Of a stretch of DNA of 35,978 nt, positions 9,501 through 17,983 are shown piece after piece (the stretch's first letter is position 1; the number at the start of each line of letters is the position of its first letter). Source of the DNA: Bittarella massiliensis (ex Durand et al. 2017) (GTDB lineage Bacteria > Bacillota > Clostridia > Oscillospirales > Ruminococcaceae); assembly GCF_001486165.1 (NCBI RefSeq), contig NZ_LN908977.1, forward strand, positions 959,998-995,975. The letters run 5' to 3'. The notes beneath the pieces are model-generated. The model did not search any database, was not told the DNA's origin, and saw nothing but the letters and a program-made list of their open reading frames with translations. The translations under genes were made by a program, and so were the position numbers.

Positions 9501-11634
9501 GGTCGCCGCAGACGTCGTAGAAGGCGATGCCCCCCAGGATGTTGTTGAGGAGGATCTCGCTGAAGAGGTTTTCGTTGAGCAGCTCCCGGATCTGCAACAT
9601 CCCCATCCGCTTGGTGTGGATGCCCCGGTAGTCGAAGTTGCCCTCGTCGGCCAGCAGGGCCTCCGCCTCGGCGATGGGCATGGGGCGGGCGAAGTGGTAG
9701 CCCTGGCCGTACTGGCAGCCGATCTCCAGCAGGAATCCCGCCTGTTCGGGGGTCTCCACCCCCTCGGCCACCACCCGCAGCCCCATCAGCCGCGCCATCC
9801 CGACAATGGCTTCCAGGATGCCCGAGCCCTTGCCCGCGCTCTGCTCGCGCATCTCCAAAAACTTCATGTCGATCTTGAGGACGTCCACATTCACGTCCTT
9901 GAGCATGTTCAGGGAGGAGTAGCCCGAGCCGAAGTCGTCCATCAGCACGGTGAAGCCCGCCTGCCGCAGTCGGGACACCGCCTCGGTGATGATGTCAAAC
10001 TCCTCGGCGTAGGCGCTCTCGGTGATCTCGATGGCGATGAGGTGGGGGTCCAGCCGGTAGCGCTCGACGAGCTGCTGAAAGCAGGCCGCCACGTCCATGG
10101 TGTAGAGGTCCACCCGGGAGACGTTGACCGAGACCGGCACCGGCCGAAAGCCCCGGTCGAGCCACTCCCGCATCTTGGCGCAGACCCCCTCCCAGAGGGG
10201 GCGGTCCAGGTTGGCGATAAAGCCGTTTTTCTCCATCAGGGGGAGGAAGGCGCCCGGCGCCACCAGCCCCCGCTGGGGGTGCTGCCAGCGCACCAGCGAC
10301 TCGAAGCCGACGATCTTGCCGGTCTTCATGTTGCACTTGGGCTGCAGGTAGAAGGTGAACTCCCCCCGCTCCAGCCCCCGCTGCACCTCGGAGAGGAGGT
10401 GGTGCTCCTCCTCCATCCGCCGCATCATCCCCGCGCCGTAGCGGCAGAGGCGGCGGGCATAGTTGCCCTTGACCGAGGCCAGGGCCAGGGCGGCCCGGTC
10501 GTACAGGGTGCGCACCGGCAGGGCGGGGTCCTCCACCCCGCAGACGCCGAAGGCCGGCAGGAACCCGGCATTGCCCCCCCGGCTGCGGGCCACCTCGGAG
10601 ACCCGGGTCTCCAGCTCGTCCAGCGCCTCGGGCGCGTCGGGCAGCAGCAGGCAGAAGTCGTCGTCCCCCATATAGCCGGCGATCCCCCCGCGGTCCGCGG
10701 CCAGGGCCCGGAGGCAGGCGGCCACCGCCGCCAGGAAGTCGTCCCCGACGGACCGGCCGTGCCACTCGTTGAAGAGCTTGAAGTGCTCGATGTCCACCGC
10801 CACCACGCAGAGGGGGGACCCGCTGCCGGCGGCCACCGCCCCGTCCGCCGCGGCAAAGAAGGCGGCCCGGTTGTAGAGCCCGGTGAGGGGGTCGACGACG
10901 GCGGGGGCGAGGGCGGCCGCGGCCTCCTCCAGCTCCCTTCGCTTTTGGCTGTCGATGTCCTGCACAAAGCAGAGGACGATCTGCCCCTCCCCCGCGGCGC
11001 GGCGGAGGGGGACCACCGTCTGCAGCACCCAGCGCCAGCCGCCGTCGGTGCAGCGCTTGCGAAACTCCCCTTTTATGGAGCCCTCGCCCGCCAGCCGCTC
11101 CAACAGGTCCTCCAGCGACCAGAAGCGCAGGAAGGCGGCCCGGTCGTCGGGGTGGACCATCCCCTCGGAGGCCTCCCCCACCAGGTGGGTCAGCCGCCCT
11201 TCCGGGGCGGGGAGGAGGTACTTGTCCCCCTCGCGGTAGAGGATGCGGTAGCGGTCCTCCCCCAAGTCCAGCTCGAACAGCTCGTCGTAGACCGAGAGGC
11301 TGGTGAGGCCGTAGAAGAGGCCCTTGTTGTCCTCCTGGATCTCCCGGGCGAGGACGATGTCGCACTCCCCTTCGCCGGGCCACTCCAGCTTGCCGGTGCT
11401 GACCTCGACCCAGCGGCGCAGCCACTTGTTGTAAAAGACGGTCCCCTCGCCCTGCCCGCCGTGCAGGGGGCAGCCGGGGCAGGGCCCCTCCTCCCGGCAG
11501 AGGGCGCGGTAGCAGGACTGCCCCAGCCGCAGTTCGGGAAAGGTCTCCCCCAGCGCCCGGTTGAAGTGGACGATCCGGTGGTCCCTGTCGATCACATAGA
11601 TGGCGGTCTCGCTGCCGCCCATTTGTCTGTCCAT
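6520..11634 (-). CDS. Multi-PAS GGDEF-EAL-PAS-GGDEF cyclic-di-GMP enzyme
   Basis: 1704 residues, no membrane segments. Order: an N-terminal PAS-like sensor (residues 1-105) with a four-cysteine cluster C41/C46/C52/C55 (CREEGPCPGCP); a second PAS-like module; a degenerate GGDEF (MGDDDF); an EAL domain with FESLVRW in place of EAL but with VNVS, EITES, DDFGSGYSSL, LKIDMKFL, AEGVET and QGYHFARP all kept; then about five or six PAS/PAC modules (HPDD and WFWTLDKG-type motifs); then a C-terminal canonical GGDEF (CRVGGDEFLVL) with an RxxD inhibitory site (RGED) five residues before it. It should therefore make c-di-GMP at one end and may degrade it at mid-protein. Monocistronic, with a near-consensus promoter at 11697-11725. 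The start ATG follows GGGATGGGG. No c-di-GMP riboswitch was seen. Confidence 0.9.
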   Translation of the reverse strand: MDRQMGGSETAIYVIDRDHRIVHFNRALGETFPELRLGQSCYRALCREEGPCPGCPLHGGQGEGTVFYNKWLRRWVEVSTGKLEWPGEGECDIVLAREIQEDNKGLFYGLTSLSVYDELFELDLGEDRYRILYREGDKYLLPAPEGRLTHLVGEASEGMVHPDDRAAFLRFWSLEDLLERLAGEGSIKGEFRKRCTDGGWRWVLQTVVPLRRAAGEGQIVLCFVQDIDSQKRRELEEAAAALAPAVVDPLTGLYNRAAFFAAADGAVAAGSGSPLCVVAVDIEHFKLFNEWHGRSVGDDFLAAVAACLRALAADRGGIAGYMGDDDFCLLLPDAPEALDELETRVSEVARSRGGNAGFLPAFGVCGVEDPALPVRTLYDRAALALASVKGNYARRLCRYGAGMMRRMEEEHHLLSEVQRGLERGEFTFYLQPKCNMKTGKIVGFESLVRWQHPQRGLVAPGAFLPLMEKNGFIANLDRPLWEGVCAKMREWLDRGFRPVPVSVNVSRVDLYTMDVAACFQQLVERYRLDPHLIAIEITESAYAEEFDIITEAVSRLRQAGFTVLMDDFGSGYSSLNMLKDVNVDVLKIDMKFLEMREQSAGKGSGILEAIVGMARLMGLRVVAEGVETPEQAGFLLEIGCQYGQGYHFARPMPIAEAEALLADEGNFDYRGIHTKRMGMLQIRELLNENLFSEILLNNILGGIAFYDVCGDQVEPMQVNEQYYRVTGTTPEGMEERRGRTMESVYSEDREVALDIFRRAHASPLNGAEGDFRYLTEEGDTIWLHLRTFFLREQLGHRLYYGSVSDVSEQKRQEEQLASSQQALSAVVGVAENDESFMQLAEENRRAAASIFAQMSPGGMIGGYCEEGFPLYFANREMVQLLGYDSYDEFADAIGHRVQNTIHPDDLAAVTRDIGPRYYPGLEYTTTYRMPRKDGSWFWTLDKGRVIEAEDGRLAIVSACTDISQTMAAQQRLAERNAFLLEQNRELDFLNHALPGAYHRCDDDPGYSFLYISDQFLEMFGFTREEIGERFDNKFLEMVHPDDRALVQMGGDNLQREGKDRSMEYRMCGKDGYRWVIDQSRYMEYEGKHFFQGMVVDITETVELRDKMRLLMAHTPENIFLLKVRGERERVRVIADGLFRDLGGRPGQFEEMLRTHRYEGYLAPGDWQRLRGEMVAAVAARGEFHQVARLDLPSGRRAWVSLDGRCIEQGEGEVTYLCTNRDVTTVKEKERELWLAGQKLSSILRQAGIDSWDWDLRTGALTFSTTCGRAVIERILGRPVAGEDQRVAGFAGRLLAHPGLPEGHRERIAAYLKSFEGGRDRERFACDFPVTGADGELCWLHTAGETICDGEGRPARAVGYYRDITREKNESLKSREDRKILELLRGQAVYDFRANLQQNTVSVGKDGRAWRTDTGYRGGSCFEELLDHVGRQLVLPSFRKEFAAFCDRERLLACYRQGQQLASMDYQRLYRGQANWMRLMVHLAELEGSPDVFAYLFVMDIDRQKRQELKLTQLAEIDALTGLYNRRAAIPKIEEYLAAQREEPAALLMFDLDNFKLANDVFGHAYGDSMIAQNAERLRGFFRGEDILCRVGGDEFLVLCKNIREEDVIRKLDAVVRSMVVSYKAQDHTIVFSISAGFAMAPEQGRTFDELYQKADMALFSAKMGGKNAFYKYHSDMKSVRYELAGKGMSPAPRGELDGDPESAG

Positions 11635-11696
11635 ATTGCCCCATCCCGATCCTGCCCGCCGCGGCAGGGGATCGCTTTCCTTTTTGTATACAATTT

Positions 11697-11725
11697 ATTA
11701 TACGACCTCTGTCCGGGATGGTCAA
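11697..11725 (-). promoter_or_regulatory. Strong sigma-70-type promoter of the c-di-GMP enzyme
   Basis: Minus strand: -35 TTGACC (11720-11725), a 17-base spacer, and -10 TATAAT (11697-11702). The leader of about 55 bases contains an inverted repeat (GATCCCCTGCC / GGGCAGGATC) just before the ribosome-binding region, which could damp translation. Confidence 0.75.
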
Positions 11726-11794
11726 CCGGCCCTCCTCTCAAAAAGGGGGAAAAAAGAAAAGGGGCGGAGAACGGCCCCCCTCCCCCCGCCCGGC

Positions 11795-11829
11795 AAAAAA
11801 GCGCCCCGGCCGGATGCGGCCAGGGCGCT
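11795..11829 (-). terminator. Rho-independent terminator of the M20 gene
   Basis: Minus strand: a 13-bp GC-rich stem with one mismatch (AGCGCCCTGGCCG / CGGCCGGGGCGCT), a 4-base loop, then TTTTTT. It lies about 30 bases after the amidohydrolase stop. Confidence 0.85.
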
Positions 11830-11857
11830 CTCTTTTGCGCAGAGGGGGTTGGGGGAA

Positions 11858-13216
11858 CTAGTCCTCCAGCAGGGGCAGGGGGTCCATCTCCATCTCGATG
11901 GTGCCCAGCATGCTCTCCATGTACTCCACATAGCTCTCGCGGTCGAGCTTGGGCTGGTAGATCTCCATCAGGTGCCGGGCGCCGGCGGCGTCGCCCTTGA
12001 GCAGGTGGTAGGCGGTGAGGGCGAAGAGCTTGGCGGGCAGGATGTAGGCGATCTCCTCGTCCACCACCTCGACGTTGTTGTTGTGCAACTGGCCGGTGAG
12101 GCCGGTGGTGTAAAACTGGATCAGGGGCATGATGGCCGACACGTCGCCAAAGTCGGTGGAGCCGGTGATGTGCTCGCTGGCCGGGACCTCTTTGACCCGC
12201 AGGGGCCTGTCCTCCCCCACGGCATCGAGGGCGGCCTGCAGGGCCGACACGTCGGGGCAGGGCTGGGTGGAGAAGTAGCCGGGCAGGGTCTCGATCTCCA
12301 GCCCGCAGCCGGTGGCCAGGGCCCCGGCCTTGAAGGAGCGGTCGACCTTGGCGTTGGCGTCCTTCACCGCCTCCATGGTCTTGGCGCGCACGCAGTACTC
12401 CAGCACCACGTCGTCGGCGATGATGTTGACCGCGTCGCCGCCCTGGAGGTAGTAGCCGTGGCAGCGCACCGTGTCCTCGTCGCGGAAGCTCTCCCGCTGC
12501 AGGGCGATGCCGTGCAGGGCCAGCTCGGCGGCGTTGAGGGCGTCGACCCCCTTCTCGGGGAAGCCGGCGGCGTGGGCCTTGCGGCCCTTGAACTTGACGG
12601 TCTTGTTGACAAAGACGTTGGAGGAGCAGTTCATGATGATGGCGTCGTGCTCGGCGTCGGTGTCGCTGTGGTGGCCCAGGGCCACATCGATGTCCTCAAA
12701 GGCGCCGATGCGGATGAGCTCGCACTTGCCGCCGCCGTAGCGGGCCTTGCCCTCTTTGCGCAGACCGTTTTTGTAGTCGATGTCCACAAACTCCTCCGAC
12801 GGGGTGGACATGAAGACCACGTTGCCGTCGAGGGCCTCTTTGACCTCGGGCACGCTCAGGGCCAGGGCCGCGCCGATGGTGGCGGTCAGCTGGGCGTGGT
12901 GGCCGCAGCAGTGGGCGGCGCCGGTCTCGGGGTTGGTGTCCTTGTGGTTGGCGATGGGCAGGGCGTCCAGCTCGCCGATGACGGCCACGGTGGGGCCGGC
13001 GGTGCCCTTGGGCTTCAAGTAGCCCTTGGCGCCGGTGATGGCCAGACCCTCGTCCACCTCCATCCCCAGGTTTTTGAGCAGCTCGTTGAACTTGCCGGCG
13101 GTACGGAACTCCCGGTACCCCAGCTCGGCGTGATGCCAAATATCCCGGCCAAAGGCCACGATCTGCTCGCGGTTTTGGTCGATGGTTTCGATGATCTTCT
13201 TCTCGATTTGATCCAA
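11858..13216 (-). CDS. M20-family amidohydrolase (AbgB-like)
   Basis: 452 residues. The start is TTG at 13216, about ten bases after AAGGGG. The protein has the M20 layout: an N-terminal helix with IWHHAELGYREF, GELDALP, a metal-site segment HCCGHHAQLTATIGAALAL (normally H-x-CGH-[DN]), TPSEEF (normally AEE), the dimerisation lid with FKGRKAHAAGFPEKGVDALNAAE, and the C-terminal GSTDFGDVS plus LHNNN metal ligand region. It resembles aminobenzoyl-glutamate or aminoacyl-amino-acid hydrolases; the substrate is not decided. Cytosolic, with no signal peptide. Single-gene unit with its own promoter and terminator. It is the last clearly bacterial gene before the prophage. Confidence 0.85.
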   Translation of the reverse strand: MDQIEKKIIETIDQNREQIVAFGRDIWHHAELGYREFRTAGKFNELLKNLGMEVDEGLAITGAKGYLKPKGTAGPTVAVIGELDALPIANHKDTNPETGAAHCCGHHAQLTATIGAALALSVPEVKEALDGNVVFMSTPSEEFVDIDYKNGLRKEGKARYGGGKCELIRIGAFEDIDVALGHHSDTDAEHDAIIMNCSSNVFVNKTVKFKGRKAHAAGFPEKGVDALNAAELALHGIALQRESFRDEDTVRCHGYYLQGGDAVNIIADDVVLEYCVRAKTMEAVKDANAKVDRSFKAGALATGCGLEIETLPGYFSTQPCPDVSALQAALDAVGEDRPLRVKEVPASEHITGSTDFGDVSAIMPLIQFYTTGLTGQLHNNNVEVVDEEIAYILPAKLFALTAYHLLKGDAAGARHLMEIYQPKLDRESYVEYMESMLGTIEMEMDPLPLLED

Positions 13217-13271
13217 TGAAATTACACCCCTTCAGTCACATAGTCTGACAAAATAACCGTTGTCGCCCCCT

Positions 13272-13300
13272 ATTATACCGCCCGGCCGCCGCCCTTGAAA
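13272..13300 (-). promoter_or_regulatory. Promoter of the M20 gene
   Basis: Minus strand: -10 TATAAT (13272-13277), 17-base GC-only spacer, -35 TTTCAA (13295-13300). About 55 bases upstream of the TTG start. Confidence 0.55.
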
Positions 13301-13485
13301 AGAGCAGCGGCGGGAGTTCGGCACTTTGGCACAACAAAGCAGTAAAATTCTGGGGTGATTGCATAAAAAACCAGTGGGAGCAGGCGACCCGTCCCTCCGC
13401 CCTGCCTGTCGCACCCGCGAAGGAGAGCCAATGCCTCCCTCCCCCCCGTGGGAGCAGCAGAAAAGATGCCCACCCCTCGTCGGCG

Positions 13486-15400
13486 AGGGCGTTCCGATGG
13501 CGGGCAGAGCCGGGGCGGCACACAAAAAAGGCGGTCTCGGTGGCGCGGTGGACAGCGCCGGAGAGGGCTGGCCGTCACCCTCTGCGGCTGGGCTACAAAA
13601 AAGGTCCACAGCGCCTGCCACTCCGCCTCCTTTAGTGAGAAACTCTGGTCAATGAGGGCTGCCCGGCAGCGGGCATACTGGAGCGGCTCCCCAAAAGAGC
13701 GGGCTCTTCGGCGCTGGCCACCGCGCCGAAGAGGGCTGCCCGCCCTCCCGCTGGTGAGGGGATGGAACAGTCCGCCCTATGGGCAACAAAATGGCCGCCC
13801 GTGCCCACCGGTGGCGTGGCAGGGCACCCCTCCCCTTGGGTGACAAACCGCCCGCCCCCTTTCTTCAGGAGCGGACGGCTCGCCTTTTTCCCCTCTCCGC
13901 GGGGCTGACAGCGTTCGCCCTCTCCCCTCTCGGCAGCAGATGGAGGGAAGGGCGACAGGGGGCGCAGACGGCTGTTTTCCGCCGAAGATGGGCGTACCGT
14001 CACTCTCTGCGGCTGGGCTACAAAAAAGCCAACAGCGCCTGCCACTCCGCCGCCTTTAGGAAGAAACTCTGGTCAATGAGGGCTGCCCCGGTAGCGGGCA
14101 TGCTGGAGCGACTCCCCAAAAGAGCGGGCTCTTCGGCGCTGGCCACCGCGCCGAAGAGGGCTGCCCGCCCTCCCGCTGGTGGGGGGATGGAACAGCCCTC
14201 CCCGCGGGCAACAAAGGGCTGCCCGTGCCCACCGGCGGCATGACAGGGCACCCCTCCCCTTGGGCGGCAAACCGCCCGCCCCCCTTCTTCACGGGGCAGG
14301 CGGCTCTCGCCTTTTTCCCCTCTCCGCGGGGCTGACAGCGTTCGCCCTCTCCCCTCTCGGCAGCGGACGGAGGAAAGGGCGACAGGGGCGCAGACGGATG
14401 TTTGCCGCCGGAGACGGGCGTACCGTCACCCTCTGCGGCTGGGCTGTAAAAGGTCCACAGGGCCTGCTTCTCCGCCTCCTCCAGGGAGAAACTCTGGTCA
14501 ATGAGGGCTGCCCCGGCAGCGGGCATACTGGAACGGCTCCCCAAAAAGGCGGTCTCGGCGGCGCTGTCTGCCGCGCCGAAGAGGGCTGCCCGCCCTCCCG
14601 CTGGCGGGGGGATGGAACAGCCCGCCCTATGGGCAACAAAATAGCTGCCCGTGCCCACCGGCGGCGTGGCAGGGCACCCCTCCCCCTGGGCAGCAAACCG
14701 CCCGCCCCCTTTCTTCAGGAGCGGACGGCTCGCCTTTTTCCCCTCTCCGCGGGGCTGGCAGCGTTCGCCCTCTCCCCTCTCAGCGGTGGAGGATGGGATG
14801 AATGGGCTGGGGCGCGGACGGCTGTTTGCCGCCGGAGACGGGCGCACCGTCACCCTCTGCGGCTGGGCTATAAAAGGTCCTCAGCACCTGCCATGCCGCC
14901 GCCTTTAGGGAGAAACTCTGGTCAACGAGGGCTGCCCGGCAGCGGGCATGCTGGAGCGACTCCCCAAAAGAGCGGGCTCATCGACGCTGTCCGCTACACT
15001 GAAGAGGGCTGCCCGCCCTCCCGCTGGTGGGGGGATGGAACAGCCCGCCCTATGGGCAACAAAATGACCGCCCGTGCCCACCGGCGGCATGACAGGGCAC
15101 CCCTCCCCACAAACAACAAAAAGCCGTCCACCCCTTCCTTCACAGGGCGGACGGCTCTCGCCTTCTCCCCTCTCAGCGCCGGAGGGCGGGAAGGACGGGC
15201 AGGGGCGCAAGCGGCCGTTTGGCACCGGCGGCGAAGTCGCTGTCAAACCCCTGCGGCCGGGTCACAAAAAAGGTCAACAGCGCCTGCCACTCCGCCTCCT
15301 CGGGGGAGAGCCCTTGATCGATGAGGGCGTCCCGGTAGCGGGCATAGCTGGAGCGGCTCCCCAAAAGGGCGGTCTCGGCGGCGTTGTCCACTGCGCCGGA
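13486..15400 (-). repeat. Tandem array, period 424-425 bp, built from the 3' end of the neighbouring phage gene
   Basis: A recurring anchor (AACTCTGGTCAATGAGGGCT) lies at 13641, 14065, 14490 and 14914, that is 424, 425 and 424 apart. The matching but diverged position inside the intact gene is 15310, 396 further. A truncated sixth copy lies at about 13486-13575. On the minus strand every copy still reads as pieces of that gene's C-terminus ([22 protein letters not shown]), but with stops and shifts, followed by about 280 bases of its downstream sequence. Copies E and D carry a perfect 11-bp hairpin CTCTTCGGCGC / GCGCCGAAGAG where the gene has only a weak one. The stretch 13301-13485 holds nothing I recognise. 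The prophage's left end probably falls near here. Confidence 0.8.
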
Positions 15401-16588
15401 GAGGGCCGACCGCCCCCTCTCTCTGGCAATCTTCTGCAAACCTTCCAGCTGGTCGGGCTTGGTCTTCCTCGTCGGGAGCAGTTTGTTCGCCAGCCACTCT
15501 GAAGCCCCTCCGGCAGTGGCCGCCAACAGGGCCTCATCGGCGGTGCCCCCGTTGGCAGCCGCCCGCCAGCCGCTCTCCCCCGCCGCCTGGGCGATGTCCA
15601 GGGCCAGCGCAAGGGGGGCGCCCGCCGGGGCGTGGGTGAGCGACTCCCCCATGTCCATCGCGCCGTTGATGAGCATCTGCTGCCACGCCGGCCGGCCCTC
15701 GGTCACCCCCTCCCGCCCGGCATTTTTTGCAATCGCGCCGGAAAAGAAGGGGGCGTAGGGGTCCACCGGCTCGTACTCCCCCGTCACGGCGTTTTTCAGG
15801 CCCTGCCCGACGATGGGGAGGACGGCCAGCGGGCCGAGCACGCCGCCGGCGAGGACGCTCTGCGCCGCCCCCAACACCGGGTGTTCGCGGGCGTTCTCCT
15901 TCACCTGCTCGGCCAGCTCCTCCCCCTCCCGCCGGTTGAGGGAGCGGTCCAGCAGCTTCAGGTACCGATCCGCCGCCGCCTGGTCGCCCTTTCCCAGGTA
16001 GTAGTTGTAGTCCTTTCGCTCCTGGTCGGACAACTGTCGGTACTTGGCCTGTGCGCCGTCGTTGTAGGTGATCGGGACCCCGCCGGCCCCATTGTCCACA
16101 AAGGCAAAGGCGCCGGGGTTGCGGTGGGCGAACTCCACCGGGTTTTTCACCGTTCCCCGGGTGAAGAGGGGCTCGCTGTCCAGGCTTTTCCCCTGGGCGG
16201 CCAGCTCCTCGTAGTCGCTGTTCCCGCGCACCGCCTGCATCTCCTCCAGCTCCCCTTGCGCCCTTGCCGCCGCCCGGGCGTTCCTCAGCCAGTCGGCAGC
16301 CTGCCGCTCCTGCTGGGCCTGGGTCTGTACCTCCTCGTAGCGCAGGGAGAAGTCCTGCGCCAGGCGGACCATGGCGTCGTAGACCGCCGCGTCGCCGTGG
16401 GGGTGGTAGCTGCCCATCCACGAACCGACGGTGTCGGCGCACTTGCGCAATGCCTTGGCCGCGGTGCGACCGCGCTCGCCCATCTGGCCCCTTCCCCCAA
16501 CTAATCTGCTCAGCCCGCCGGGGGCCTCCCCGCGCAGCCGGGCCAACAGCCGCTCCTCGTCTTCGCTCAACAGGCGAAATCGCTCCAT
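15173..16588 (-). CDS. Phage virion-associated protein with embedded GyrA-like segment
   Basis: 471 residues, ATG after AGGAGGGGACGAG, ribosome-binding site overlapping the previous stop. Residues 46-83 match the DNA-binding region of GyrA (see the separate entry). From about residue 105 the protein looks like a clostridial phage minor structural or internal protein: [56 protein letters not shown]-type linker, and a glycine-rich hydrophobic stretch [20 protein letters not shown] (about 240-262) that could insert in a membrane. The C-terminus is alanine-rich and helical ([14 protein letters not shown] ... [11 protein letters not shown]). A DNA-ejection role is an inference from the hydrophobic segment and its coiled-coil partner upstream. 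Downstream lies the 424-bp array made from its 3' end. Confidence 0.6.
   Translation of the reverse strand: MERFRLLSEDEERLLARLRGEAPGGLSRLVGGRGQMGERGRTAAKALRKCADTVGSWMGSYHPHGDAAVYDAMVRLAQDFSLRYEEVQTQAQQERQAADWLRNARAAARAQGELEEMQAVRGNSDYEELAAQGKSLDSEPLFTRGTVKNPVEFAHRNPGAFAFVDNGAGGVPITYNDGAQAKYRQLSDQERKDYNYYLGKGDQAAADRYLKLLDRSLNRREGEELAEQVKENAREHPVLGAAQSVLAGGVLGPLAVLPIVGQGLKNAVTGEYEPVDPYAPFFSGAIAKNAGREGVTEGRPAWQQMLINGAMDMGESLTHAPAGAPLALALDIAQAAGESGWRAAANGGTADEALLAATAGGASEWLANKLLPTRKTKPDQLEGLQKIARERGRSALSGAVDNAAETALLGSRSSYARYRDALIDQGLSPEEAEWQALLTFFVTRPQGFDSDFAAGAKRPLAPLPVLPALRR
16340..16453 (-). other. GyrA quinolone-resistance-region-like segment inside a phage gene
   Basis: Residues 46-83 of the 471-residue protein read [20 protein letters not shown], then [19 protein letters not shown]. 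Bacterial GyrA in the same place reads (K/R)[34 protein letters not shown], and clostridial versions read [19 protein letters not shown]. The match covers the winged-helix recognition helices and stops exactly where GyrA goes on to LVDGQGNFGS. The active-site tyrosine region (AAMRYTE) is absent. Confidence 0.8.
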
Positions 16589-16600
16589 CTCGTCCCCTCC

Positions 16601-17473
16601 TCAGTACAGGTCGCCGGGGGCCCCCGCCAGCCCGGCGATGGCGGCAAAGTCGCTGCCGCCAAATTGCTTTTTCAGGTCCGCCAGGGCCTGGGCCCAGGCC
16701 TGCCGCTGGATCTGTTCGATCTGGCCGTAGGTGCCGGCCCGTCCCACCCCCAGGGACTGGGCGTAGCTGTCCACCCGGTCGATCAGGGAGCGGGAGTAGT
16801 GCTTCTGCTCCGCCGCGGACAACCCCCGTTTCCCGCTCGTCGAGCCACCGCTCGTCTGGGCGTAGCTGGGCGCGCTGGAGCGGGCGCTGGCGGCCGCCGC
16901 ATTCGCCAGCTCCCGCTGAAAGGCCTGCTCCTCCTTGCGGATGCGGTCCTCCCGCTCCTGCTGCTCCCGGCGGAGCTGGTCCTCTCTCTCCTGTTGCAGG
17001 CGGCGGAGCTGGTCCTCCCGCTCCCGCTGCAGCCGGCGCAGTTCCTCCTCCTGAACGGCGGCGGCGATCTTCTCGTTCCACCTGGAGGTAGAGGCGGCGA
17101 TCTGCTTGCCGGTGTCGTAGCCCAGGTCCTTGATTTTGGCCTCGATCTCGGCCATCTTCTTCGCCTCGTCCAAATCGGCCGCGTTCAGCGCGCCCCGCAG
17201 CGCCGTGTCCTGGCGGATGCGGGAGGTCTCGGAATAGCCCGAGCGGGGCTCCTGGTAGACCCCGCCGGCCAGCCCCTTCTGGGCCAGCACCTCGTTGTTG
17301 CCGATGGCCGAGAGGCGGGCGTTGGTGTAGGTGTCCCCCCGCAACTTGGCGGCCGCCTCCTTGATGGGGTCTTTTTGCTGGTTCAGCACAGCCGTCTGCT
17401 GGGCCTGGGCCAACTCGTACAGCCGCTTTTCCTCCTCCATCGACTGGCGCAGCTGGTCAATATAACTGGACAT
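16601..17473 (-). CDS. Phage coiled-coil virion protein
   Basis: 290 residues from ATG 17473 after GGAGGGGACGCC; a longer in-frame start lacks a better site. The N-terminal third is helical and charged. A long coiled coil with a near-perfect repeat (LRRLQREREDQ, LRRLQQEREDQ, LRREQQEREDR) occupies about residues 140-190. After that comes a Ser/Gly-rich linker and a helical end with an aromatic tail (QIQRQAWAQALADLKKQF). The ten-residue repeats are also repeated at DNA level. No enzyme motif. The position next to holin and the 471-residue protein suggests an internal virion or ejection component; this is inference. Confidence 0.55.
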   Translation of the reverse strand: MSSYIDQLRQSMEEEKRLYELAQAQQTAVLNQQKDPIKEAAAKLRGDTYTNARLSAIGNNEVLAQKGLAGGVYQEPRSGYSETSRIRQDTALRGALNAADLDEAKKMAEIEAKIKDLGYDTGKQIAASTSRWNEKIAAAVQEEELRRLQREREDQLRRLQQEREDQLRREQQEREDRIRKEEQAFQRELANAAAASARSSAPSYAQTSGGSTSGKRGLSAAEQKHYSRSLIDRVDSYAQSLGVGRAGTYGQIEQIQRQAWAQALADLKKQFGGSDFAAIAGLAGAPGDLY

Positions 17474-17525
17474 GGCGTCCCCTCCTTCACTCAAAAAAAG
17501 GCCCCGCCGGACGGCAGGGACCCTC

Positions 17526-17972
17526 TCACTCCGACTTTCCGGCCCCGTCCGCCCGGGATTGGAGCACCGAGATGGCGCCGGCGATCACCTTGGGCACCGG
17601 CACCCCCATCAAGCCCACGTTCTCCACCACCGAGAGCAGCTCGTTGGCCAGAAAGGCCAGGGCCGCCCCGTCCCGGATGAAGCCGGTGCCCATCACCAGG
17701 TCCAGCCGGGCCGCCAGCAGCACCACCAGCAGCATGGCCCCCTTGCGGCAGAGGCCCTTGAACCCTGCCCGGCTCTCCAGCGAGCCGTCTGCCGACTTGC
17801 CCGAGCGGTGAAAGACCCCCGTCACCACCAGCCCGGTCAGGTAGTCGGCCCCCATGACGATGAGCAGGGCTGTGAGCATCTGCGACCATCCCCCCATTGC
17901 GGCGGAGACCGCGCCGCCCACTGTCCCCACAGCCGCCAGCACCCACCCCTTGATGTGTGTCATCTGTTCCAT
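17526..17972 (-). CDS. Phage holin (toxin-secretion/lysis holin family)
   Basis: 148 residues, ATG after AGGGGGAGCAG. The N-terminus MEQMTHIKGWVLAAVGTVGGA and the motif LLIVMGADYLTGLVVTGVFHRSGKS (D-Y-x-T-G) followed by SRAGFKGLCRKGAMLLVVLLA are typical of the Firmicute holin-4 family. Three membrane segments (about 10-45, 75-95 and 100-125). It would permeabilise the membrane at lysis and let the endolysin reach the wall. Starts 11 bases after the endolysin stop, so the two form a lysis cassette. Confidence 0.9.
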   Translation of the reverse strand: MEQMTHIKGWVLAAVGTVGGAVSAAMGGWSQMLTALLIVMGADYLTGLVVTGVFHRSGKSADGSLESRAGFKGLCRKGAMLLVVLLAARLDLVMGTGFIRDGAALAFLANELLSVVENVGLMGVPVPKVIAGAISVLQSRADGAGKSE

Positions 17973-17983
17973 TTCTGCTCCCC

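Noticed and set aside
11640-11700. c-di-GMP riboswitch upstream of the c-di-GMP enzyme
   Set aside because: The leader is only about 55 bases and shows a simple inverted repeat, too short for either known c-di-GMP riboswitch class.
6271-12000. A giant plus-strand frame of about 1,900 codons
   Set aside because: It is antisense to the PAS/GGDEF/EAL gene, built of low-complexity Val/Gly/Pro/His residues, and has no start signal. A product of high GC at third codon positions.
14179-15324. Plus-strand frame of 381 codons across the 424-bp array
   Set aside because: Repetitive low-complexity translation with no start signal; the minus strand of the same units matches a known gene end.
13486-15400. 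CRISPR array
   Set aside because: The repeat unit is over 400 bases and continuous, with no short repeat-spacer alternation and no cas genes.
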